Position numbers and translations under genes: made by a program. A DNA stretch of 39,459 bases from Spirochaetia bacterium (GTDB lineage Bacteria > Spirochaetota > Spirochaetia > Treponematales > Breznakiellaceae): positions 1-39,459 of the forward strand of contig BNVB01000017.1 of the NCBI GenBank assembly GCA_025997795.1, written 5' to 3'. Shown here piece after piece: positions 33,666 to 39,459 of the stretch. The notes below the pieces were generated by a model. The model worked only from the letters and a program-made list of their open reading frames with translations, made no database searches and had not been told where the DNA came from. The first letter of the stretch is position 1; each line of letters opens with the position of its first letter.

Positions 33666-34638
33666 GGAGCTTTCTCTTTCCGCCGCGGCATCCATTCCAA
33701 ACCCTGCGGGTCTTGAATGGGTCAGGCATATCCAGACAATTGCCTCTCCGCCCCTTACCATCATTCTCAGGATCATCACCAACCTGGTGTCGGAATATGT
33801 GTTTCTGATCGTCCTTATGGTACTGTACTGGCTGTGGAACGAACGGCGGGCTTTTTGGCTTGGTTTAACGACGATCCTTGCTGTTTGGCTTAACGAAACA
33901 GCAAAAAACGCTTTTAAAATGCCCCGGCCTTTTCATCTGGACAGTTCTTTGGGCATGATCCATGAAAACGGTTATGGTTTTCCTTCGGGCCATGCCCAGC
34001 TTTCGTTAACCTTGTTGGTGGTGCTGGCTGCCTGGTTTGCCGAAGGAGCCTTTAGCAAAAAGGAAAAACCGCCCTCTTCCAAAAAAATCATTGTGTGGAT
34101 TTGCACGGTTGTGCTTGTTTTGCTTGTCGCCTTTTCCCGGCTTTACCTTGGCGTCCACTTTCCCTGGGATATTGCCGGCGGCTGGCTTTTGGGCGGCCTT
34201 GTGCTGGTCCTGTTTTTTCTTTTTCCGCGGATTTTTGCCATCCTCCCAAAACCAACGGGAAAGATTTTTCTGGCCGCCGCAGGGTTGACAGCGTTCTGTA
34301 TGAACGCTGTCTACCCGCACAATAGTACCAGCGGGGCGCTTTTTTTTGGATTCAGCGCCGGTTATATCGTTATGCAGCGCTTTTTTCCCTTTACGGCATA
34401 CTTTAATTCTGAAACACAAACATATTCGCGGATAAAACCGGCGGTGGTCTTTTTTACCGGTTTTATGGGTTTGGTACTTTTTTATCTGCTGCTTAAAGCG
34501 CTTTTTCCCGGACCGGATTCTTCGTTTTACCAGTTGTTCCGTTTTATCCGTTATGCCCTGGTGGGCTTTTGGGCAAGCGGCGGCGCTCCCTGGTTATTCA
34601 AAAAACTTCCGTTTACCAATACCACGGAGCCGTTGTGA
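33652..34638 (+). CDS. PAP2-family membrane phosphatase
   Basis: This 328-aa integral membrane protein has the full acid-phosphatase (PAP2) triad. KX6RP runs from Lys85 to Arg92, PSGH ends at His114, and SRX5HX3D has Arg163, His169 and Asp173. Six or more membrane segments flank these, and the C-terminal third adds more helices beyond the core. Relatives dephosphorylate undecaprenyl diphosphate or phosphatidic acid. The start is a TTG, fixed by AAAGGAG with 7-nt spacing inside the end of the lipoprotein gene. The stop overlaps the GTG of mnmE. The exact lipid substrate is not known. Confidence 0.9.
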   Translation: MNTFEELSLSAAASIPNPAGLEWVRHIQTIASPPLTIILRIITNLVSEYVFLIVLMVLYWLWNERRAFWLGLTTILAVWLNETAKNAFKMPRPFHLDSSLGMIHENGYGFPSGHAQLSLTLLVVLAAWFAEGAFSKKEKPPSSKKIIVWICTVVLVLLVAFSRLYLGVHFPWDIAGGWLLGGLVLVLFFLFPRIFAILPKPTGKIFLAAAGLTAFCMNAVYPHNSTSGALFFGFSAGYIVMQRFFPFTAYFNSETQTYSRIKPAVVFFTGFMGLVLFYLLLKALFPGPDSSFYQLFRFIRYALVGFWASGGAPWLFKKLPFTNTTEPL

Positions 34639-36059
34639 AAAGAACCTATGGCGATACCTGTCCTATCGCCGCCCAGGCTGCGGGTCTTGGCGCCCTGGCT
34701 TTGATACGCACCAGCGGAGCGGGTTCGTTGGAATTACTGGCAAAGGTCTTTTCCCGGCCCCAAAAACTGCTGGAAGTACCGGGAAATACCGTGGTTCATG
34801 GCTGGATCTGCAAACCCGGTGATACATCTTTGCGGATCGATGAAGTGCTGGTATCGGTGTACCGTTCCCCCCGTTCCTATACCGGCGAGGATGGGGCGGA
34901 TATTTCCTGCCATGGAGGAAGCGCCGCAGTAACGGGAATTCTGGAAACCCTGCGGCAGCTTGGGTTCCAGGACGCGTTACCGGGGGAATTTACCTTTCGT
35001 TCTTTTATGAACGGCAAAATGGATTTAACCCGTTGTGAATCGGTTATGGAGCTGGTGTCGGCAAAAACCGGAAGGGGCCTGGAATATGCGGTAAAACGTC
35101 TTTCCGGCGCGCTGGAAAAGGACATAAGGGCAATCCGGGATACACTTTTGGAAGCGGTAAGCGCCGCAGAATTGTACCTTGATTATCCGGAAGATGAAAC
35201 GGGAGAAACTGATGACCAGGGCATTCTTGGGTACCATGAAGCGGCGGAAGAAGCTGCGGCACGGCTCCGTAAACTGGCGGCAGGGTTCCGGCGGCAGCGG
35301 CTTTACCAGGAAGGGGCCCTGGCGGTAATTGCCGGACGGCCCAATGCGGGTAAATCAAGTCTTTTTAACGCCCTTCTTAACGAAGACCGTTCTATTGTAA
35401 CCGAAATTCCCGGCACCACCCGGGATTGGATAGAGGGATCTTTTGCCTTGGAGGGAATTCCGCTGCGGCTTGCAGATACGGCGGGTCTTAGAGACCAGGA
35501 CGAAGCTTCTCTAGTGGAAGCCCAGGGGATCAGCTGGAGCAAAACACTGATTGACGAAGCGGATATCGTCATTTACATGGTGGATGGCGGTGAAGGATTA
35601 CATAACGATGATGAAACCTTTTTGCAGAACCATGATGGTCCGCTGGTTCTGGTATGGAACAAAAATGATCTGCAAAGGGCTCCGGCGGAACTAAAAAACC
35701 GGTTTTGTTTCCAGCAAAACCGCCGTTTTGCTGAACTTAGCGCCATAAATGGAAACGGTTTGGAAGCGCTTTGTCTTTCAATCACCTCGCTGCTTCTTCC
35801 CCAGGGGGCTGAAACCCCGGTTTTTACCGGCGAAGGTAATTTTGATGCAGGTTTGGGTACAAAAAGGCAAAACGATTTGGTACAAAAAGCCCTTTTGCTT
35901 CTGGAAGAAGCGCTTTCCATGGCAAATCGTGAAGAAACTTTGGACCTGATTGCTCCCTTTTTACGGGAAGCACTTGATGTTTTAGGTGAAATTACCGGCG
36001 AAGTATCCTCGGCGGATATACTGGAAACAATGTTCAGCCGTTTCTGCCTTGGTAAATAA
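34635..36059 (+). CDS. mnmE: tRNA modification GTPase MnmE
   Basis: This 474-aa GTPase works with MnmG to make the cmnm5 modification of U34 in tRNA. Its N-terminal folate-binding domain has GALALIRTSG and GEFTFRSFMNGKMDL. The G domain (about 220-380) carries GRPNAGKSS, GTTRDW, DTAGLRDQ and NKNDL. The C-terminus ends in FCLGK, the catalytic Cys motif. GTG 34635 is chosen because GGAG lies 5 nt upstream and the length then matches the family; a longer frame upstream would overlap the PAP2 gene deeply. mnmG lies 658 nt further on, beyond an opposite-strand gene. Confidence 0.96.
   Translation: MKRTYGDTCPIAAQAAGLGALALIRTSGAGSLELLAKVFSRPQKLLEVPGNTVVHGWICKPGDTSLRIDEVLVSVYRSPRSYTGEDGADISCHGGSAAVTGILETLRQLGFQDALPGEFTFRSFMNGKMDLTRCESVMELVSAKTGRGLEYAVKRLSGALEKDIRAIRDTLLEAVSAAELYLDYPEDETGETDDQGILGYHEAAEEAAARLRKLAAGFRRQRLYQEGALAVIAGRPNAGKSSLFNALLNEDRSIVTEIPGTTRDWIEGSFALEGIPLRLADTAGLRDQDEASLVEAQGISWSKTLIDEADIVIYMVDGGEGLHNDDETFLQNHDGPLVLVWNKNDLQRAPAELKNRFCFQQNRRFAELSAINGNGLEALCLSITSLLLPQGAETPVFTGEGNFDAGLGTKRQNDLVQKALLLLEEALSMANREETLDLIAPFLREALDVLGEITGEVSSADILETMFSRFCLGK
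35812..35830. repeat. Small hairpin in mnmE C-terminal region
   Basis: A short GGGG/CCCC stem around GCTGAAA lies where MnmE reads PQGAETPVF, in the linker between the G domain and the last helices. It is short and may be chance. Confidence 0.25.
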
Positions 36060-36074
36060 GCAGAAACGGCTGAA
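36033..36074. terminator. Perfect 15-bp hairpin across the mnmE stop
   Basis: TTCAGCCGTTTCTGC (36033-36047) pairs perfectly with 36060-36074 around a 12-nt loop that holds the mnmE stop codon. No T-run follows. A second, weaker two-part hairpin (GGGCT/AGCCC with ACGGAA/TTCCGT inside, about 36087-36117) lies between it and the convergent H1-like gene. Together they probably end transcription from both sides. Confidence 0.6.
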
Positions 36075-36125
36075 GCTCAAGGGCGTGGGCTTACGGAAAA
36101 AATTCCGTTTATGAGCCCGCGAAGA

Positions 36126-36605
36126 CTAGAAAAACGGAAAACTTGAGCCGGAAGAGGGTTCTTCGGGCTTTTCCGCGGGCTTTTTAACCAGCACTTTTTT
36201 GACAGCAGGTTTCTTGGCAGCGGTCTTCTTGGCTGCCGGTTTTTTAGCAACGGCCTTTTTAGCTGCAGGTTTTTTAGCCGCAGTTTTCTTGGCTGCGGGC
36301 TTTTTAACCGCAGATTTTTTGGCAACGGCCTTTTTAGCTGCAGGTTTTTTAGCCGCAGTTTTCTTGACGGTGGCTTTCTTGGCAACGGCTTTCTTGGCTG
36401 CGGGTTTTTTAGCCGCAGTTTTCTTGACAGCAGTTTTCTTGGCAACGGCTTTCTTGGCTGCAGGTTTTTTAGCCGCAGTTTTCTTGACAGCAGTTTTCCT
36501 GGCAGCGGGTTTCTTGGCTGCCGGTTTTTTTGCTGCGGGCTTTTTAGCCGCAGTGGCTTTTTTAGCCGCAGGTTTCTTTGCACTTGTCTTCTTCGGTTCA
36601 GGCAT
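36126..36605 (-). CDS. Lys/Ala-rich histone H1-like DNA-binding protein
   Basis: This 159-aa protein is almost entirely AAKK/AVAKK/PAAKK pentapeptides, with a higher-order period of about 20 residues, like eukaryotic H1 tails, chlamydial Hc and AlgP-type proteins. It should coat DNA in the nucleoid. The N-terminus MPEPKKTSAKK is followed by repeats to about residue 140. The end is unlike the rest: an acidic and Ser-rich tail, PEEPSSGSSFPFF. The start is fixed by AAAGGAG with good spacing. A longer frame with a hydrophobic segment reaching 36752 exists but runs past this site and into the mnmG start, so I reject it. The repeats should make copy number variable. Confidence 0.88.
   Translation of the reverse strand: MPEPKKTSAKKPAAKKATAAKKPAAKKPAAKKPAARKTAVKKTAAKKPAAKKAVAKKTAVKKTAAKKPAAKKAVAKKATVKKTAAKKPAAKKAVAKKSAVKKPAAKKTAAKKPAAKKAVAKKPAAKKTAAKKPAVKKVLVKKPAEKPEEPSSGSSFPFF
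36180..36600. repeat. Internal degenerate repeats of H1-like gene
   Basis: This tract consists of 15-bp units in 60-bp higher-order blocks encoding the pentapeptide repeats. It is prone to slippage and to assembly error. Confidence 0.8.
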
Positions 36606-36635
36606 ACATGCTCCTTTAAAAATAAAGTTGCTTAA

Positions 36636-36664
36636 ACTGTAACCCGCAATTAAAAAAACTGCAA
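36636..36664 (-). promoter_or_regulatory. Sigma70-type promoter of H1-like gene
   Basis: On the minus strand TTGCAG (36659-36664) and TACAGT (36636-36641) are spaced 17 nt. The leader is about 24 nt and carries the Shine-Dalgarno, unlike the divergent mnmG. Confidence 0.65.
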
Positions 36665-36704
36665 GCGAAAACAAATAAAAATATGATTTTTTTTGTTTTT
36701 TTTG

Positions 36705-36716
36705 TATAGTAGTGTT
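36705..36716 (+). promoter_or_regulatory. -10 box 6 nt before mnmG ATG
   Basis: TATAGT (36705-36710) is followed by six bases and ATG 36717. A T-rich tract lies upstream and TATGAT is a poor -35. No Shine-Dalgarno is present. Confidence 0.5.
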
Positions 36717-38501
36717 ATGGATTATGATTGTATTGTTATCGGCGGTGGACATGCGGGTATTGAAGCATCACTTGCCGCATCCAGGCTGGGAATGAATACC
36801 CTGCTTGTTACCCAGAACCCCGATCGTATCGGCGCTTTGTCCTGCAACCCCGCGGTGGGCGGCCTTTCCAAGGGCAACCTGGTCCGCGAAGTAGATGCGC
36901 TGGGCGGAGTTATGGCAAAACTTATCGACAAAACGATGATCCAGTACCGGGTCTTAAACCGTTCCCGGGGTCCTGCGGTGCAGGCCCCCCGGGCGCAGGC
37001 GGATAAACAGGCCTATCAATGTGCTGCACGGAAGGCTGTTGAAGGAAAAGATCACCTTTCGATCATGATGGACACGGTAACGGCGCTTATTATTGATGAA
37101 GGGGACGGAAAAAAAACGCCCCTGGGTTGTATTGCGGGGATAATCACCGCACGGGGACACCGGATTAGCGCAAAAACAGTGATCCTAACGGCGGGAACTT
37201 TTATGGAAGGAACGATTTTTATCGGCGAATACGATGCCCCCCAGGGCCGTTTGGGGGAAGAAGCGGCCCTGGGGCTGGGAACTTTTTTACGCAGTCTGGG
37301 ATTTCCCGCAGGCCGCCTTAAAACCGGAACCCCTGCCCGTATTGCCGGAGATTCTATCGACTATGGAAAGATGGAAAAACAGGACAGCGAAAACCCCGCG
37401 CCGTTTTCGTTTGAACCTTCGCCGCTTAAAACAAGACTTGATGAAGAAAAACCTACCTGGATAACCTATACCACAGCGGAAACCCACAGCATTATCCGTG
37501 CCAACATTCACCGTTCGCCCCTCTATGGCGGAAAAATAACGGGCGCTGGTCCCCGGTATTGTCCTTCTATCGAAGACAAGGTTAAACGTTTTCCCGACAG
37601 GGACCGGCACCATGTTTTTGTAGAACCCGAAGGGCTTTATACCAACGAGATGTACCTTAACGGTCTTTCAAGTTCCCTGCCGGAAGATGTACAAAACGCG
37701 TTTATCCGTACCATTCCGGGGCTGGAAGGGGCCCGTATTGTCAGGCCCGCTTATGCGGTAGAGTACGATTACCTTGATCCAATGGATCTTTTTCCGTCTT
37801 TGGAAAGCAAACGGCTGGAGGGTTTTTTTGTCGCAGGTCAAACCAACGGCAGTTCCGGTTATGAAGAAGCGGCCGCCCAGGGGATCATGGCGGGGATCAA
37901 TGCGGCGCTTAAGGTCCGGGGCGAAGAGCCGCTGGTTCTTCGCCGGGACGAGGCATATATCGGCGTGCTTATCGACGATTTAACCACCCTGGGCACCGCT
38001 GAACCCTACCGGATGTTTACCAGCAGGGCAGAACACCGGTTGGTTCTTCGTCATGATACGGCGGATACCCGGCTTACCCCCAAAGGCCGTGTTACGGGGC
38101 TCATTGATGATGAACGGTGGGAACGGTTCCAGGAAAAACTTCGGGCTTTGGATCAAATAAGAGAGCTTGTTAAAGGATATCCGGTACAATCGCTTGACAC
38201 AGATGGCGTACTCGAGGATCCGGCACTAAAGGTTTTTCCCGCAGAATGGATCCGGCGGGTACTGCTGGATCAAAAATATGCAGGTTATATTGAAAAAGAA
38301 AACAGAATTATTGCCCGGAACGTTAAAATGGAACGGGTAAAACTCGATCCCGCCATGGATTACCGTGGCATCAGCGGACTTTCCGCAGAAGCAAAGGAAA
38401 AACTCTCAACCGTGCGTCCACTCACGGTTGGCCAGGCAGCCCGCATCCCCGGCGTACGCCAGGGGGATGTGGCGCTGCTTTTGGTTCTTTCGCGGAAATA
38501 A
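36717..38501 (+). CDS. mnmG: tRNA uridine 5-carboxymethylaminomethyl modification enzyme MnmG
   Basis: This is a 594-aa FAD enzyme, the partner of MnmE. The N-terminal dinucleotide-binding motif is GGGHAGIEA from residue 8. SCNPAVGGLSKGNLVREVDALGG follows, then GTPARI, and later GQTNGSSGYEEAAAQG near residue 380, all diagnostic. The C-terminal helical domain ends RQGDVALLL and is slightly shorter than in E. coli. ATG 36717 gives the standard N-terminus (MDYDCIVIGGG); an upstream in-frame start at 36693 adds only poorly conserved residues. It probably forms a complex with MnmE. No strong intrinsic terminator follows; a loose TGGGC/GCCCA pairing lies at about 38524-38567. Confidence 0.96.
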   Translation: MDYDCIVIGGGHAGIEASLAASRLGMNTLLVTQNPDRIGALSCNPAVGGLSKGNLVREVDALGGVMAKLIDKTMIQYRVLNRSRGPAVQAPRAQADKQAYQCAARKAVEGKDHLSIMMDTVTALIIDEGDGKKTPLGCIAGIITARGHRISAKTVILTAGTFMEGTIFIGEYDAPQGRLGEEAALGLGTFLRSLGFPAGRLKTGTPARIAGDSIDYGKMEKQDSENPAPFSFEPSPLKTRLDEEKPTWITYTTAETHSIIRANIHRSPLYGGKITGAGPRYCPSIEDKVKRFPDRDRHHVFVEPEGLYTNEMYLNGLSSSLPEDVQNAFIRTIPGLEGARIVRPAYAVEYDYLDPMDLFPSLESKRLEGFFVAGQTNGSSGYEEAAAQGIMAGINAALKVRGEEPLVLRRDEAYIGVLIDDLTTLGTAEPYRMFTSRAEHRLVLRHDTADTRLTPKGRVTGLIDDERWERFQEKLRALDQIRELVKGYPVQSLDTDGVLEDPALKVFPAEWIRRVLLDQKYAGYIEKENRIIARNVKMERVKLDPAMDYRGISGLSAEAKEKLSTVRPLTVGQAARIPGVRQGDVALLLVLSRK

Positions 38502-38568
38502 TTAGGAGAAAGCGATTATAATTTGGGCAAATTGCGAAATCGTTTGACGATCCCTTTTCCCAGCCCAA

Positions 38569-38955
38569 TTAGACAGTAATGGCTGTTAGTAAAAAGTCTT
38601 TTATATCCCTCGCATATTGTAGAGCTGCGCGCATATCATCACTGGTTATATTAAGTTCATTAGGGTATCGGGTCATTACAGCATATTTGGTGAGTGTTTG
38701 TATTTTTGACTGTATAGGGGAAAAATCAATACCGGATGGCGCACACATGGTTATTAGCTCTTCAAGATCATGTGATCTGGGCGGTTCAATATCCATAAGA
38801 AACAGAAAACCCTTGATGTATTTTTCCGCAGACTGCTGGCAAAGATAACATATCGTCTCGTCTGGTGTGGGATGGTGCATAGTGGAGAGGTATTCGGCGG
38901 AGCGGAGTTCTTCTTCGCCTTTGGCAAGCCATTCCTGCAACAGTTCGTTAGCCAT
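38569..38955 (-). CDS. HEPN-domain protein (toxin partner of MNT)
   Basis: This 128-aa helical protein matches the HEPN family that pairs with minimal nucleotidyltransferases: a first helix WLAKGEEELRSAEYL, then CYLCQQSAEKYIKGFLF, then PPRSHDLEELITMC and a late RYPNEL. The classical RX4-6H RNase motif is not clear; instead there is R-S-H in the conserved HDL motif. Its ATG lies 8 nt inside the end of the nucleotidyltransferase gene, so the two are translated together. Such pairs act as toxin-antitoxin modules in some bacteria, with the MNT adding nucleotides to silence HEPN. Whether this one is active is not known. Confidence 0.82.
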   Translation of the reverse strand: MANELLQEWLAKGEEELRSAEYLSTMHHPTPDETICYLCQQSAEKYIKGFLFLMDIEPPRSHDLEELITMCAPSGIDFSPIQSKIQTLTKYAVMTRYPNELNITSDDMRAALQYARDIKDFLLTAITV

Positions 38956-39277
38956 ATATTTTTACCCCTTCCCTGGTTATTTTCCGTTCAAGGGTAGCGT
39001 ACTGTTTACGGTACAGGAAGCGGTTAATCTTGAGGCCGAGCAAGTCAAGGGGCATTTTTCTTGCCGGCAGCGCGGTACGAACGGCATCTAAGGCGTCAAG
39101 TTCCCGTATGGGCATATCGTCTTTGAAAACCACATATAAATCTATGTCAGAATCCTTGTTCGGTATGCCATAGGCCCATGAACCGAAGAGATAAATCTCT
39201 TCCACCGGGACTGTTTCGACTATAACCTTGGTGAGTATGTCAAGTTGCTGCCGTATGCCTGAAATGTCGTTTTTCAT
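38948..39277 (-). CDS. Minimal nucleotidyltransferase (MNT, MntA-like)
   Basis: In this 109-aa protein of the Pol-beta superfamily, the active site is GSWAYG followed by SDIDLYV, the G-S-x10-D-x-D pattern; a later Asp in the 'LDLLGLKI' strand is the likely third ligand. It has no C-terminal extension, as expected for a minimal MNT. It lies directly before the HEPN gene. A possible -10 (TATTAT, 39299-39304 minus) is 21 nt upstream. The pair lies next to insertion-sequence-like DNA, which fits its accessory nature. Confidence 0.85.
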   Translation of the reverse strand: MKNDISGIRQQLDILTKVIVETVPVEEIYLFGSWAYGIPNKDSDIDLYVVFKDDMPIRELDALDAVRTALPARKMPLDLLGLKINRFLYRKQYATLERKITREGVKIYG

Positions 39278-39337
39278 GGGATTCTACCCTTATTGGCTAT
39301 AATAGCGGGTTTAGGACGAGCTTACAAGGGGACGAAT

Positions 39338-39459
39338 TGCGCCACGTTAAAACTAACCATTGAGAAACGAATGCGCCACGTAAAAATCTAACCATTCGGA
39401 CACACTACTACCGGCATAAGCCGGAGGAACTGAATGGGGTTTACTATGGCGGAAAAGAA
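39338..39459 (+). mobile_element. Probable left end of an insertion sequence (IS21-like), partial
   Basis: Two near-identical direct repeats, 39339-39361 (23 nt) and 39373-39396 (24 nt), both start GCGCCACGT and end CTAACCATT with an A-rich middle, 34 bp apart. Repeated ends of this kind are typical of IS21-family elements, whose transposase binds them. An ORF start with a strong ribosome site follows. The element would continue beyond the window. Family assignment is from the pattern only. Confidence 0.4.
39434..39459 (+). CDS. Start of an ORF, 3' partial (possible transposase)
   Basis: ATG 39434 is preceded by GGAGGA with 5-nt spacing and reads MGFTMAEK before the window ends. Too little is visible for a family call; position behind the direct repeats suggests a transposase. 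Confidence 0.4.

Noticed and set aside
36199..36642. 147-codon plus-strand frame of Phe/Leu/Ala repeats
   Set aside because: It is the complement of the Lys/Ala repeats of the H1-like gene.
36606..36752. N-terminal extension of the H1-like protein with a membrane segment
   Set aside because: It would run past a good Shine-Dalgarno, promoter and ATG at 36605 and overlap the mnmG start.

Overview
The window looks like a piece of a spirochaete chromosome, most like a Treponema-type organism of the termite-gut group. This is inferred, not proven. The grounds are a moderately GC-rich genome, a Lys/Ala-rich histone H1-like protein, a pyruvate:ferredoxin oxidoreductase, a nuclease-like protein led by ETDR heptads, a FIST/hybrid-kinase pair and a very large secreted coiled-coil protein. 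I saw no rRNA, tRNA or CRISPR array.

Layout. (1) 1-8849 is a tight plus-strand operon: two exported proteins with SbsA/Big_5-type Ig-like repeats (the first cut by the window edge, the second a lipoprotein), then two consecutive RND transporter genes. (2) 8980-17658 is one giant gene (2892 aa, signal peptide, long helical body, Gly/Ala-rich hydrophobic region, C-terminal M23/LytM-like domain). It is followed by a small secreted SH3b-like protein and a heptad-repeat PD-(D/E)XK-like protein. From about 16.6 to 18.6 kb the composition turns visibly AT-richer. (3) 19361-22924 is nifJ, with a clear sigma70-type promoter and an elaborate terminator behind it. (4) 23104-27961 is a glycosyltransferase / FIST sensor / hybrid histidine kinase operon. 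(5) 28011-36605 is mostly housekeeping: mazG (-), a PilZ protein and pth (+), alr-clpP-SUMF1-like (-), then a lipoprotein, a PAP2 phosphatase and mnmE (+), and the H1-like gene (-). (6) 36717-38501 is mnmG, partner of mnmE. (7) 38569-39277 is a minus-strand MNT/HEPN pair. The right edge carries direct repeats and an ORF start that look like the left end of an insertion sequence.

The most interesting signals are: the giant secreted protein with a degenerate zinc site, an AT-rich C-terminal tip and a small secreted neighbour, which is arranged like a polymorphic effector with an immunity or partner gene; a recurring promoter layout in which a -10 box sits 5-7 nt before an ATG that lacks a Shine-Dalgarno, suggesting leaderless mRNAs for up to six genes; mutually exclusive hairpins between nifJ and the next operon; small palindromes sitting in frame inside several genes; and a pair of RND pumps that each keep a different one of the two TM4 proton-relay aspartates.
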